Source: an uncultured Clostridia bacterium
Lineage (GTDB): Bacteria > Bacillota > Clostridia > Lachnospirales > Cellulosilyticaceae
Direction of reading: 5' to 3'
Assembly (NCBI GenBank): GCA_937921505.1
Contig: CAKZUB010000025.1
Coordinates: 1-46,573 of the forward strand
Length of the DNA stretch: 46,573 nucleotides
In this document: positions 17,314-26,167 of the stretch, in pieces
How positions within the stretch are numbered: position 1 is the stretch's first letter
How the letters are laid out: each line of letters begins with the position of its first letter
Notes under the pieces: model-generated
Databases searched by the model: none
Told to the model about the DNA's origin: nothing
What the model saw: only the letters and a program-made list of their open reading frames with translations
Position numbers and translations under genes: made by a program

Positions 17314-19353
17314 ATGAAAAAGATAAATTCTATCAAAGTACAGCTAATGACAAGTTTTCTAGTAGTTATGATTATTCCTATATTAATCATAGGAAGCAGT
17401 GCTATTCATTCATCTAAAGAAGCTATAAAAAGTGAAATGATAAGTTATTCATCAACAATGATGGGTGTGCTTACCGAAAATGCAAATTATTTTGCGATAG
17501 AAGTAGACAAAGAATTTGATAGCTATGTACTTGATCAGGAATTTACTAAAAACATAAAATCAATTAGTAAAAGCTCAGATTCAGCCAATATAATGAATAG
17601 TCTAAGCAGACGGTTGGAACAGAGTATTATAAGTACTCAGTTTATACAAGCAACCATCTTTATAATGGATGATAAAAAAATAGTTAGTGGAGATTTAAAG
17701 GGAGCTAATTCAAGTGCTTATGATAAGAAAGCTTTAGAAGAAAAAGGCTTAGTAGCAACTATTGAAGAGGAGAGCGGAACTACAATTTGGACCTACAACT
17801 TTAATGGGGATAAGAAATTAGTAGCTTTTAGGCTTATTAATGCAGGAATAGGTGAAAAACCTCTTGGCATTTTAGCCTTTGAAATTAACAAAGAAGCACT
17901 TGAAAAAAGAATATTTGGGAACAAAGTGGATCATTCTCAAATACAGATGATTTTAACAACACAGCAAGGAGAAGTTATTTTACCAACGACAGATAGTCAA
18001 GAAGAGACAGAACTCATTAAGCGCTATCCAGAACTATTTAGCACACAAGAAGATTACGAACTTACAAAGCTTCAAGAGCCAATAATTACAAAACAGAATT
18101 TTATTATTTATAATGCATGTAATAATTTAGAATGGCGACTTATAATGAGTAACCCAATGAGTAATATGATGGGTAAAGTTAATCAAATTACAACAGAGAT
18201 TATTTTTATGGCACTTGTATTAATTGGTGCAGCTATTATTATATCACTCTTTATAGCCACGAGTATTTCAAAACCTATACGTCATATTTCAGATGCAATG
18301 GAAGTAGCCTCTAGAGGGGACTTAACTGTCACTACTCAAGTTAAGGGAAGTAAAGAAATCATGAAGCTAAATGAATCTTTAATGTTTATGTTAAAGAACA
18401 TAAGTGAACTATTAATTCAAAATAAGCAAGTGATCCAGACTGTAAGAGTAAATGCCGAATATGTAAAAGAAAGCGCTAATGTAACTAAAGAGTGTTCAAA
18501 AGAAATTAATTTAGCAATAGAAGGTATTGTAGTGGGTGCTGTTAAGCAAAATGAGGAAGTTACCAGTACTAATCATGAAATGGAAGATTTAGCGAGTGGC
18601 ATAGATACTATTTTAAATAAAATGGGTGAAGCTAAGAATCTCATGCAGCAAAGTGCTGAAGAAAGCAAGTCTGCTCAGAAGATGATGGACGTCCTTAATG
18701 GTAAAACATTACACGCTTCCCATAAGATGGAAGCTATTCGCGATAATATTAATGAGCTCAAAGATATGTCACAGCATATTATTGAAGTAGTCACTATGAT
18801 TAATCAGATGAGTGATACGATTAATCTATTATCTCTGAATGCTTCGATTGAAGCAGCAAGAGCGGGAGAAGCAGGAAAAGGATTTGCAGTAGTTGCAGGG
18901 GAAGTAAGGAAATTAGCAGTTGAGTCTAAAAAATCATCGCTCATGATAAGAAATATGATAGAAGCCATACAAACTAAAACAGATGATACGGTAAAAGTCG
19001 CAAATGAAGTAGATAATGTTTTTAATGAACAAAAGCAAAGTGTAAGTGCAACAAATAAAACTTTTAAGGGGTTAATCATAACAATAACAGAGATTCATGA
19101 GCTTATGAGATATTTAGATGAGTTTATTGCAAATGTTCATACTAACAAAGATTCAGTTATTGGCTCAACACATAATATTCATATACTTGTTGAAAATCTT
19201 ATGGCCTCAACAGAGGAACTGCTATCTAACAGCAATCAACAAAATGAGTCAGCTGGCCACATGAATGCTTCTTCAGATCAACTTTTAGGGAATATGAGTG
19301 AGCTTGAGCGGAGTATTAATCAATTTAAACTAGATTGTTACACGCCGCATTAA
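17314..19353 (+). CDS. Methyl-accepting chemotaxis protein, importer-linked
   Basis: A 679-aa transmembrane chemoreceptor. It has membrane helix 1 at ~8-30, an extracellular Cache-type sensor (~35-290), helix 2 (~297-318), a HAMP domain ([10 protein letters not shown] onward) and a long signalling coiled coil. The hairpin tip is [20 protein letters not shown], the site of CheA/CheW contact. It starts 32 nt after the second permease and ends at a terminator. It is therefore probably the last gene of the importer operon and senses the same sugar, either directly or through the binding lipoprotein. Confidence 0.94.
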   Translation: MKKINSIKVQLMTSFLVVMIIPILIIGSSAIHSSKEAIKSEMISYSSTMMGVLTENANYFAIEVDKEFDSYVLDQEFTKNIKSISKSSDSANIMNSLSRRLEQSIISTQFIQATIFIMDDKKIVSGDLKGANSSAYDKKALEEKGLVATIEEESGTTIWTYNFNGDKKLVAFRLINAGIGEKPLGILAFEINKEALEKRIFGNKVDHSQIQMILTTQQGEVILPTTDSQEETELIKRYPELFSTQEDYELTKLQEPIITKQNFIIYNACNNLEWRLIMSNPMSNMMGKVNQITTEIIFMALVLIGAAIIISLFIATSISKPIRHISDAMEVASRGDLTVTTQVKGSKEIMKLNESLMFMLKNISELLIQNKQVIQTVRVNAEYVKESANVTKECSKEINLAIEGIVVGAVKQNEEVTSTNHEMEDLASGIDTILNKMGEAKNLMQQSAEESKSAQKMMDVLNGKTLHASHKMEAIRDNINELKDMSQHIIEVVTMINQMSDTINLLSLNASIEAARAGEAGKGFAVVAGEVRKLAVESKKSSLMIRNMIEAIQTKTDDTVKVANEVDNVFNEQKQSVSATNKTFKGLIITITEIHELMRYLDEFIANVHTNKDSVIGSTHNIHILVENLMASTEELLSNSNQQNESAGHMNASSDQLLGNMSELERSINQFKLDCYTPH

Positions 19354-19362
19354 TAAATACTT

Positions 19363-19399
19363 AAAAAGGGTATCTTAAATATAAAAGATATCCTTTTTG
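19363..19399 (+). terminator. Terminator of sugar-uptake operon
   Basis: AAAAAGGGTATCTT and AAGATATCCTTTTT form a stem with a short AT loop and a T-run, right after the chemoreceptor stop codon. Confidence 0.9.
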
Positions 19400-19484
19400 T
19401 ACATTTTTAATAAGTAGATTCCTAAAGTTAGTACTAAGGTTGATAAATGCAATTTTTAGTATTGAAAGAAAATAAAATTAGGAC

Positions 19485-19513
19485 TTGCAATAAAACAAGA
19501 AATTTGATATAGT
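19485..19513 (+). promoter_or_regulatory. Promoter of tRNA-Gly/tRNA-Tyr
   Basis: TTGCAA (19485-19490), a 17-nt spacer and TATAGT (19508-19513), about 40 nt before the first tRNA. Good sigma-A fit. Confidence 0.7.
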
Positions 19514-19553
19514 ATTTGAGTGAGCTAAATGAGTAGTAAATAGTGTGTATTAT

Positions 19554-19625
19554 GCGTGAGTGGCTCAGTGGTAGAGCATCTCCTTGCCAAGGAGAGGGTC
19601 GCGGGTTCGAGTCCCGTCTCGCGCT
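19554..19625 (+). tRNA. tRNA-Gly (GCC)
   Basis: The acceptor stem GCGTGAG pairs with CTCGCGC. The anticodon stem TCTCC/GGAGA encloses TTGCCAA, giving GCC. The T arm is GCGGG-TTCGAGT-CCCGT, with discriminator T as usual for glycine. CCA is not encoded. Confidence 0.96.
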
Positions 19626-19639
19626 GTTTAACTTAATAA

Positions 19640-19720
19640 GGGAGGATTCCCGAGTGGCCAAAGGGGGCAGACTGTAAATCTGTTACGATAGTTTCGAAGG
19701 TTCGAATCCTTCTCCTCCCA
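19640..19720 (+). tRNA. tRNA-Tyr (GTA)
   Basis: An 81-nt class II tRNA with a long variable arm. The acceptor stem GGGAGGA pairs with TCCTCCC, the anticodon loop CTGTAAA gives GTA, and the T arm is GAAGG-TTCGAAT-CCTTC. The discriminator is A. It is co-transcribed with tRNA-Gly. Confidence 0.95.
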
Positions 19721-19723
19721 TAT

Positions 19724-19760
19724 AAAAAACCAGTTAAGTATAATCTTAACTGGTTTTTTA
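19724..19760. terminator. Bidirectional terminator, tRNAs / TPR gene
   Basis: AAAAAACCAGTTAAG and CTTAACTGGTTTTTT form a perfect stem with loop TATAAT and T-runs on both strands. It serves the tRNA unit (+) and the convergent TPR gene (-). Confidence 0.9.
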
Positions 19761-19770
19761 TATGAAAAAA

Positions 19771-20667
19771 TTACTTTTTTAGCTGCTTCTTTGCGAGCTT
19801 CATATATTTTTTAGATAAATGTTTTTTATTTAATTTTTTGCACACATAAGACAAATTAAAATAAACCTGTAATTCAGATGGATAAAGCGTTATAATGCTT
19901 TCGAGTATTTCTTGAGCAAGATCATATTTTTTAAGTCCGTAATAGCATTCTGCAATATGTGATAAATAATCCACATAATTTACATGTAATTCTTTAGCTT
20001 TATTAAGAGCTTCAAGAGCATTACCAAACTCGCCAAGTTCCATTAAAGCAAGTCCAAGATCATTATAAGCTCTATCATATTTAGGATTTACCAAGATGCA
20101 TTTTTTGTAGTACTCGCATGCTTTATGTAAGTGCCCTAACATATGATAAGACTTGGCAGCTAAATAGAGGGGCTCAAATCGAGATTTATTTTGTTTAATC
20201 ATTAGGGTACAGTAGTCGATACATAATAATAAGTCATCTTGTGTTGAAGCTTTAGTGGCATAATAAAAGAGATTAGAGTCTTTAGAGATAAGAATGTTTT
20301 GATATTCATCAGCTAAACAGCAAGGAATATGTTTATCTGTTAAGAGTTTTTTTAAATGATCTGAGGAAAGCCTATTTATTTTTTGATAGTAGTCTATCAC
20401 TCTACATACTATATATAAAGAAGCATGTTGATATAAAAAATGAAATTGTTCTAATATATACTGACTACATCTATCTAATTCGTTTAATTGAAAGAGTAGC
20501 TTAATCTTTTGATAGATATAAAAAGAAGAATGAGAACTGAAAATAATAGCACAATCTATGTGTTGTATTGTATCAAGCACAGATTCTTCTTGCATGAATC
20601 TTAGAGCTTGTTTGAAATAATACTTGGGTGAAACATCTATAGTTGGAGTTGCAATTTTTTCATCCAT
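19771..20667 (-). CDS. TPR-repeat protein
   Basis: A 298-aa soluble protein. The C-terminal half (~160-298) has three to four tetratricopeptide repeats, with typical pairs such as PLYLAAKSYHMLGHLHKACE and AYNDLGLALMELGEFGNALE. The N-terminal half is helical and probably holds degenerate repeats. TPR domains bind partner proteins; none is suggested by the neighbours. The ATG has a GGAGG site upstream. It is transcribed divergently from the PAP2-like gene. Confidence 0.85.
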   Translation of the reverse strand: MDEKIATPTIDVSPKYYFKQALRFMQEESVLDTIQHIDCAIIFSSHSSFYIYQKIKLLFQLNELDRCSQYILEQFHFLYQHASLYIVCRVIDYYQKINRLSSDHLKKLLTDKHIPCCLADEYQNILISKDSNLFYYATKASTQDDLLLCIDYCTLMIKQNKSRFEPLYLAAKSYHMLGHLHKACEYYKKCILVNPKYDRAYNDLGLALMELGEFGNALEALNKAKELHVNYVDYLSHIAECYYGLKKYDLAQEILESIITLYPSELQVYFNLSYVCKKLNKKHLSKKYMKLAKKQLKK

Positions 20668-20791
20668 AATAATTCCTCCCTTGTAACAAATGAATAATTA
20701 GAATAATATATATTGTAAAACAAAATATAGACATATACAATACATATATATAAAGAATTTCCAATTTCAACCAAAAAATAAGGAGTTAGTA

Positions 20792-21643
20792 ATGAACTTA
20801 CAAATACAAATACTTCAATACTTAGAATCTATAAGAACAGATTTTCTAACAACCATCATGCTCGTTATTACTATAATGGCAGAGAAATTATTTTTAATGA
20901 CACTTATTGCATGTTTGTATTGGTGTGTTGATAAGATAAAAAGCGTTAGATTAGCATGGATACTTCTTTTTAGTGATGCTACAAATAAAATGCTTAAGAT
21001 CATCATAAAAATGCCTAGTCCTTTTGAAAAAGGTGTAGTCAGCCCTCTAAAAAGTAAAGGAGCAACACTTTATTCTTTTCCAAGTAGTCATACTCAAAGT
21101 GCAACGAGCTTTTGGGTAGGAAGCATGATGGTCTTGAAATCTAAAGGAAGTTTTTTTATGGGATCACTTATCATTATACTTACAGTGCTTTCAAGGATCT
21201 ATTTAGGCCTAAATTGGCCATTGGATACGATAGGAGGCATTGTGTTTGGGATATTAGCTGTTTTTCTAGCTAATCATCTTTTATGCGAAAAAGCTATCAT
21301 AAATAGATGGCATATTATGATGGTGAGTTTAGTAGTTTTAGCTGCACTCTTATTCCCCGTTCAAGATGATTTTGCTAAATCGATAGCTTCTTTATGGGGG
21401 ATGACATGGGGAATATATATTGAACAAAAGTATATTCAGTTTGCGCCTATTCAAAAGAGGACTTTCCAAATCATTAAAATAGTTATAGGGATACTTGGGA
21501 TGGCGATTATTTATGTAGGACTAAATACGGTGTTTCCGTCTTATAAGACATATGAAATGATAAGATATGCTTTATTATTCTTATGGATTAGTGCAGGTGC
21601 GCCTTATTTGTTTAAAGGCTTAAATACTTATTTTAATCTATAG
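20792..21643 (+). CDS. PAP2-superfamily membrane protein with degenerate active site
   Basis: A 283-aa protein with ~7-8 membrane helices. It has the layout of PAP2 lipid phosphatases, which remove phosphate from undecaprenyl diphosphate or phosphatidate. Of the three signature motifs, only the middle one (FPSSHTQ, H100) is essentially kept. KX6RP becomes K69-x6-S76-P77, so Arg is Ser. SRX5HX3D becomes S134-R-IYLGL-N141-WPL-D145, so the nucleophilic His is Asn. The fold is probably intact, but classical phosphatase chemistry looks lost. AAGGAG precedes the ATG, and a DUF1540 gene follows within ~65 nt. Confidence 0.85.
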   Translation: MNLQIQILQYLESIRTDFLTTIMLVITIMAEKLFLMTLIACLYWCVDKIKSVRLAWILLFSDATNKMLKIIIKMPSPFEKGVVSPLKSKGATLYSFPSSHTQSATSFWVGSMMVLKSKGSFFMGSLIIILTVLSRIYLGLNWPLDTIGGIVFGILAVFLANHLLCEKAIINRWHIMMVSLVVLAALLFPVQDDFAKSIASLWGMTWGIYIEQKYIQFAPIQKRTFQIIKIVIGILGMAIIYVGLNTVFPSYKTYEMIRYALLFLWISAGAPYLFKGLNTYFNL

Positions 21644-21708
21644 AAAGAGGATAAAACTATTAAAAATAGAATACAATACTTTTATCAAAGCTATAAGGAG
21701 TTGATGGT

Positions 21709-21876
21709 ATGAATATGAGTATTGAATGCTACGTAACGGAGTGTAAATATAATAATAATATAGAAAAGTATTGTACATTAAATAAGATAAAAGTTACCAA
21801 ACATACTGATTTAGTATGCAGTAACCTACAAGAGACGGATTGTTCAAGTTTTGAAAGATCTAATGAAAGCCTGTAA
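21709..21876 (+). CDS. DUF1540-type small four-cysteine protein
   Basis: A 55-aa protein. It begins MNMSIECYVTECKYNN, continues IEKYCTLNKIKVT, and ends with ETDCSSFERSNESL. The order of conserved Cys (7, 12, 22, 45; a fifth at 37) and the IxV and TDCxxF signatures match DUF1540, a presumed metal-binding family common in clostridia. The start is ATG 21709, 8 nt after AAGGAG (21695-21700); an ATG at 21704 is out of frame. The stop codon lies inside the terminator stem. Function unknown. Confidence 0.85.
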   Translation: MNMSIECYVTECKYNNNIEKYCTLNKIKVTKHTDLVCSNLQETDCSSFERSNESL

Positions 21877-21904
21877 GATAAACTTACGGGCTTTATTTTT
21901 TTGT
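21868..21904 (+). terminator. Terminator after DUF1540 gene
   Basis: AGCCTGTAAG pairs with CTTACGGGCT (one T-G pair), with a 4-5 nt loop and a T-rich tail. The stem includes the stop codon of the DUF1540 gene. Confidence 0.88.
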
Positions 21905-21972
21905 TAAGTAAGGGGCATAAATTATAGTTTTAGAACATATGAATAAAGTATAAAAATATTGGGGGTGTGGAC

Positions 21973-23271
21973 ATGTTAGCAGAACAAGGTTATAAAACAT
22001 TTTTGATAAGAAAGCTTACAATTATACTATTCATAGTTGCTATGACATGGACAACCATCAGTCTATATTGCTATTATACTGGACCTGTATTTAAAATAGA
22101 TACTTATATAGGGTATTTAACAAAGAAAGAATATACTAAGGTTTATGAAATGTTTGATCAGGACGAGGTACTTAATAAATACTCAAAAGAGCAAATTATT
22201 GCATACTATACAAGTATCTATGACGGGGAAAACAGTTTAATAGAAATGACTAAAAAAAGTAGCGTTATTTTTAATAATTCGTCTGCAGATGAAGAAAACA
22301 AAATGGCGTTTTGTAACATTCAATATGTGTGTACAACCGGGGAAAAAACAGTACCGCTACATCTTACAAAAAGAGAGGATCAATGGGTTATTAAATTTCC
22401 ATTTATATTATCCGATATTAAGATACATGCGCCTATGGATTCTAGTGTTTATATAAATGCTAAAAAAATTGATACTTATGAAAATGAAATGTATATTCAA
22501 AGAGATGTATTACCTGGAAAATATAGAGTACAGATAGATTTTCCAAATCAAATATATAGTACGCATAACCAGGTTATTAATGTTCCAGATGAAAAAGAGG
22601 TTTTTTTACCTTATAATACACTGAGTGTTCAAATAGAGACAGTTAAAAATATGATTGTACAATTACAAGATGTTAAAAAAAATAGTGTGGATGGCGTCGC
22701 TGTATTTAATAATATTTTAGAAGGAAACTATACATTGAAGGTTTTTAGTAAAAACAATTTTATTAATCCAATAGAACTTGATATAGGGGTAAGTAAAGAT
22801 GAAAGGTCATTCAGTATATTGGATGTAACTTTATCTCAAACAGGAAAAGAGCAACTTGGGGAGTTTATCAAAGAATTTTATAAAGACTACTTAAAAGATA
22901 TAAAGGCGCAAAAGTGTACGCATATAAGTACTTATATTCACGAAGAAACAAGTGAAGATTTTATTAATCATTTTACACAATGGTTTATTGCAGACAAAGA
23001 TGTTCAAGACGCTAAAATAGTTATTGAACCAAGTAGGATGGAAATAGATAGACGAGGATTTTTACATACAGATTTATTAGAAATAGTAGAACTGACTAAT
23101 AAAGAATTTGATGAATATAGAAATGGCTATATCAATAGACAGTATAAAATTATACTTGAGTGGGATACAATAATTGATATATCAGAAGAGAAATGGTTGA
23201 TTACTGATAGAACTATGAAACAAAGTATTGTTTCGTATAAAGATCAAGATGGAAATTGGGTACAATATTAA
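21973..23271 (+). CDS. TcaA/YvbJ-like membrane-anchored protein
   Basis: A 432-aa protein with a short cytoplasmic N-terminus and one membrane helix (~15-37). The long extracellular part starts KIDTYIGYLTKKEYTKVYEMF. Its repeated beta-rich segments (PMDSSVYINAKKI, LPGKYRVQIDFPNQ, LEGNYTLKVF) resemble the domains of TcaA/YvbJ proteins. The N-terminal zinc ribbon found in many of those is absent. TcaA-type proteins affect the cell envelope and glycopeptide response in other Firmicutes; that role is only a suggestion here. The in-frame GTG at 21967 is part of the GGGGGTG ribosome site, so ATG 21973 is preferred. Confidence 0.7.
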   Translation: MLAEQGYKTFLIRKLTIILFIVAMTWTTISLYCYYTGPVFKIDTYIGYLTKKEYTKVYEMFDQDEVLNKYSKEQIIAYYTSIYDGENSLIEMTKKSSVIFNNSSADEENKMAFCNIQYVCTTGEKTVPLHLTKREDQWVIKFPFILSDIKIHAPMDSSVYINAKKIDTYENEMYIQRDVLPGKYRVQIDFPNQIYSTHNQVINVPDEKEVFLPYNTLSVQIETVKNMIVQLQDVKKNSVDGVAVFNNILEGNYTLKVFSKNNFINPIELDIGVSKDERSFSILDVTLSQTGKEQLGEFIKEFYKDYLKDIKAQKCTHISTYIHEETSEDFINHFTQWFIADKDVQDAKIVIEPSRMEIDRRGFLHTDLLEIVELTNKEFDEYRNGYINRQYKIILEWDTIIDISEEKWLITDRTMKQSIVSYKDQDGNWVQY

Positions 23272-23299
23272 AGAAAAAGTATTGAATCTTATTCAAAAT

Positions 23300-23328
23300 T
23301 TGATAGAATGTATTGTATACTATTATAC
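23300..23328 (+). promoter_or_regulatory. Promoter and likely autoregulatory operator of GntR gene
   Basis: TTGATA (23300-23305), a 17-nt spacer and TTATAC (23323-23328). A perfect inverted repeat TGTATA-CTAT-TATACA (23314-23329) overlaps the -10. FadR/VanR-type GntR proteins often bind TTGTATACAA-like sites, so this is probably where the regulator represses itself. Confidence 0.6.
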
Positions 23329-23362
23329 ATAGAGTATTTATGAAGTTTCAAGGAGGACAACT

Positions 23363-24013
23363 GTGATATACCAGCCTGATTCATCAGATAAATCATCCCT
23401 TAGGGGGAAGGTGTTTGCGGCAGTACGTGAGTCGATATTAGAAGGAAGATATAAAGAGGGGGATGTGCTTCGAGAAACAGTAATAGCGAAGGAACTAAGT
23501 GTAAGTCGCACACCTGTAAGAGAAGCTATACGACAGTTGGAACTAGAGGGACTTGTACATTCAATTCCTAATAAAGAGACAGTTGTATCTGGCGTAACCC
23601 CAGAAGATGTACAAGATATTTTTATGATAAGAAATAGGTTAGAAGGGCTTGCGGGAAAACTTGCAGCAGAAAGAATTACACAAGAAGAGTTAGAACAAAT
23701 AGAAGAAGTATTAGCATTAACAGAATTTTATATCGTTAAAAACGATATTAACCACATTAACGAATTAGACCACAGATTTCATGATATCATTTATAAAGCA
23801 ACAAAAAGCAAGATTTTAAAGCATATGTTATCTGATCTTCATTCCTATATACAAAAGGCCAGAAAAGAATCTATTGCTACCCCAGGCCGTGCAAAACGGC
23901 TGCTAGAGGAGCATACTGATATTTATCATGCTATAAAAAACAAAGAAGCTCAAAAGGTAGAAGAACTTGTTAATAAACATGTACGTAATGTAACGACGAA
24001 TATGCATTTATAA
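23363..24013 (+). CDS. GntR-family regulator (FCD/FadR-VanR subfamily)
   Basis: A 216-aa repressor. The N-terminal winged helix (~12-78) carries VIAKELSVSRTPVREAIRQL, the GntR signature. The helical FCD ligand domain (~85-210) has conserved metal/ligand residues near ELDHRFHDIIY (D, H) and EEHTDIYHAI (H). Such domains usually sense small carboxylic acids. The GTG start is supported by AGGAGG 6 nt upstream. The gene is monocistronic, ending at a strong terminator, and no obvious target operon adjoins it. Autoregulation is likely. Confidence 0.93.
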   Translation: MIYQPDSSDKSSLRGKVFAAVRESILEGRYKEGDVLRETVIAKELSVSRTPVREAIRQLELEGLVHSIPNKETVVSGVTPEDVQDIFMIRNRLEGLAGKLAAERITQEELEQIEEVLALTEFYIVKNDINHINELDHRFHDIIYKATKSKILKHMLSDLHSYIQKARKESIATPGRAKRLLEEHTDIYHAIKNKEAQKVEELVNKHVRNVTTNMHL

Positions 24014-24069
24014 AAAGAAGATAATGTGTGAAAAGCCTAAAGACTTTTTACACATTATCTTCTTTTTAT
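24012..24069 (+). terminator. Terminator after GntR gene
   Basis: A very long inverted repeat, AAAAAGAAGATAATGTGTG.. with ..CACATTATCTTCTTTTT (>20 bp), ending in Ts. It lies between convergent genes and can serve both strands. Confidence 0.92.
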
Positions 24070-24122
24070 AATCAAAAATTTTATTAACAAATGAGTATAG
24101 AGAGACAACATATAAATTTAAG

Positions 24123-26033
24123 TTATTCATACAGGCTATCTAGCGCTTGAGAGAGCTCATCCCACTTTTCATAGAACTTTTTAATACACTCATTTAAGCG
24201 CTCTTTTTCAGCCATTAATTCTTTGGATTTAACAAAGTCAGTATATATTTCTTCTAGACAAAGTTGATGATCTATGTTGGCAACTTCATTTTCTGTTTCT
24301 TCTATTTGTATTTCAGTTTTTGAAATATCATTTTGAAGCTTTTTAACTTGAGCTTGATATTCCTTTTGTTGTTTCCAATCCTCTTTAGTAGTAGAAATAG
24401 CAGAAGTTTCAGTTTTAATAGGCATTTCAAGTAATAATTCCTTTTTCTTTTCAACATAATAATCATAATCTCCAAGATACTCAGTCATACTAGTTGCACT
24501 CATATGTACGACTTTAGTGGCTGTTTGGTTAATAAAATATCTATCATGAGAAACATAAAGGACAGTACCTTCATAGTTATTAAGAGCACTTTCGAGTATT
24601 TCCTTTGAAAGAATATCTAAATGATTGGTAGGCTCATCTAAAATTAGAAAATTTGCCTTTGAGAGCATAATTTTAGCAAGTGCAACACGCCCACGCTCAC
24701 CACCACTTAAAGTAGCAATATTTTTAAAAATAGCATCATCAGTAAATAAAAAGGCGGCGAGTACATTGCGAATTTCACCGTTTTTAAGTTCAGGAAAAGA
24801 AAGTTGTATTTCCTCCATAATAGTATGATTTGTGTTTAAATTCATATGTTCTTGATCATAGTAACCAACAATAACATTAGAACCTAGCTTAATAGTACCA
24901 CTTGTGGGGCAGACTTGATTTAAAATCATCCTAAATAATGTAGTTTTCCCAACCCCATTTGGCCCAACGAGCGCTACTTTATCTTCGCGTTTGATATCAA
25001 AATTGAGATGCTTAAATAATACATGATCATCAAAAGATTTACTAAGCTCAGTGACAGCCAACACATCTTGTCCACTTGTAATACGTGGCGTTAAAGTAAG
25101 CTGCATAGGTTTATTATCGATCATAGGGGCATCCATAACTTCTATTTTATCTAATTGTTTTTCACGACTTCTTGCACGTTTAAGAGACTTTTCTCGGTTA
25201 AATTGTTTAAGCTTTGCAATAACAGCTTGCTGCTTAGCAATTTCTCTTTGTTGCTTTCCAAAATGCTTCATAGTGATTTCGAACTCTTTTGCACTTTTAA
25301 TCATATAATCAGTATAGTTACCACTGTACATAAAACATTTAGCAAATGAGATGTGAATAACTTTACTCACAACTCTATCGAGAAAGTATCTATCATGAGA
25401 AATGATGATAAAAGCTCCTTTATAGGATCTCAAAAATCCTTCAAGCCACTCAATGGCTTCAATATCTAAGTGGTTAGTTGGTTCATCAAGTAAAAGTAAA
25501 GTAGGTTGTTCAAGCAAAAGTTTACCGAGCGCGATTCTGTTTTTTTGTCCACCAGATAGTATAGAAATAGGTTTATCGTAGACACTATCTTCAAAACCTA
25601 GACCTTTTAGAACACCTTTAACTAAGCTTATATATTCATAACCTTTATTATTCTCAAATTGTATGCGAAGCTGATCATAGGTATGAATGAGCTCTAAAGA
25701 AGAGGTTCTGGCAATTTCTTCTTCAAGGTGGTGAAGCTTTTCTTCTAAAGCAATGACTTCATCAAATACATGAAGGAGTTCTTCATATACGATATGTGTT
25801 GAATTAAGCTCCATATGTTGCTTCAAATAACCTATCGTACAATCTTTAGAATAGGCGACTAAACCATCATCACTTGGAAGTTCTTTGGCTAGTATTTTAA
25901 ATAAAGTGGTTTTGCCAGCACCATTATTACCAATTAAAGCGACCTTTTCATGATCCTCTATATGAAAACTCACATCATCTAATATTGTTTTATCATGAAA
26001 TGCCTTTTTGATATTACTGCATGAAATAATCAT
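24123..26033 (-). CDS. ABC-F family ATPase (YdiF-like)
   Basis: A 636-aa soluble protein with two ABC ATPase cassettes and no membrane segments. Cassette 1 has GNNGAGKTT, LSGGQKNR and LLLLDEPTNHLD; cassette 2 has GPNGVGKTT, LSGGERGR and FLILDEPTNHLD. Between them lies the charged P-site interaction linker (~240-300), and a C-terminal coiled coil (~545-636) is of the YdiF/Uup type. ABC-F proteins act on the ribosome, as translation factors or antibiotic-protection proteins. Length and the C-terminal extension favour the housekeeping YdiF group. The start is supported by AGGAGGG. It is transcribed divergently from rex. Confidence 0.92.
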   Translation of the reverse strand: MIISCSNIKKAFHDKTILDDVSFHIEDHEKVALIGNNGAGKTTLFKILAKELPSDDGLVAYSKDCTIGYLKQHMELNSTHIVYEELLHVFDEVIALEEKLHHLEEEIARTSSLELIHTYDQLRIQFENNKGYEYISLVKGVLKGLGFEDSVYDKPISILSGGQKNRIALGKLLLEQPTLLLLDEPTNHLDIEAIEWLEGFLRSYKGAFIIISHDRYFLDRVVSKVIHISFAKCFMYSGNYTDYMIKSAKEFEITMKHFGKQQREIAKQQAVIAKLKQFNREKSLKRARSREKQLDKIEVMDAPMIDNKPMQLTLTPRITSGQDVLAVTELSKSFDDHVLFKHLNFDIKREDKVALVGPNGVGKTTLFRMILNQVCPTSGTIKLGSNVIVGYYDQEHMNLNTNHTIMEEIQLSFPELKNGEIRNVLAAFLFTDDAIFKNIATLSGGERGRVALAKIMLSKANFLILDEPTNHLDILSKEILESALNNYEGTVLYVSHDRYFINQTATKVVHMSATSMTEYLGDYDYYVEKKKELLLEMPIKTETSAISTTKEDWKQQKEYQAQVKKLQNDISKTEIQIEETENEVANIDHQLCLEEIYTDFVKSKELMAEKERLNECIKKFYEKWDELSQALDSLYE

Positions 26034-26108
26034 TATAACCCTCCTAATAACTTACTCTACTATAGTATCAAAAAATGAGTAAAAATGAAAGGAATGATAA
26101 GCAGAAGA

Positions 26109-26137
26109 TTGACAAAAAAAAAACCAAAATGTATACT
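26109..26137 (+). promoter_or_regulatory. Promoter of rex
   Basis: TTGACA (26109-26114), a 17-nt spacer and TATACT (26132-26137), a near-consensus sigma-A site ~30 nt before the GTG start. No TTGTGAA-N4-TTCACAA Rex box overlaps it, so autoregulation is not evident. Confidence 0.75.
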
Positions 26138-26167
26138 AAAGTTATGAAAAATTAAGGAGCTGAGACA

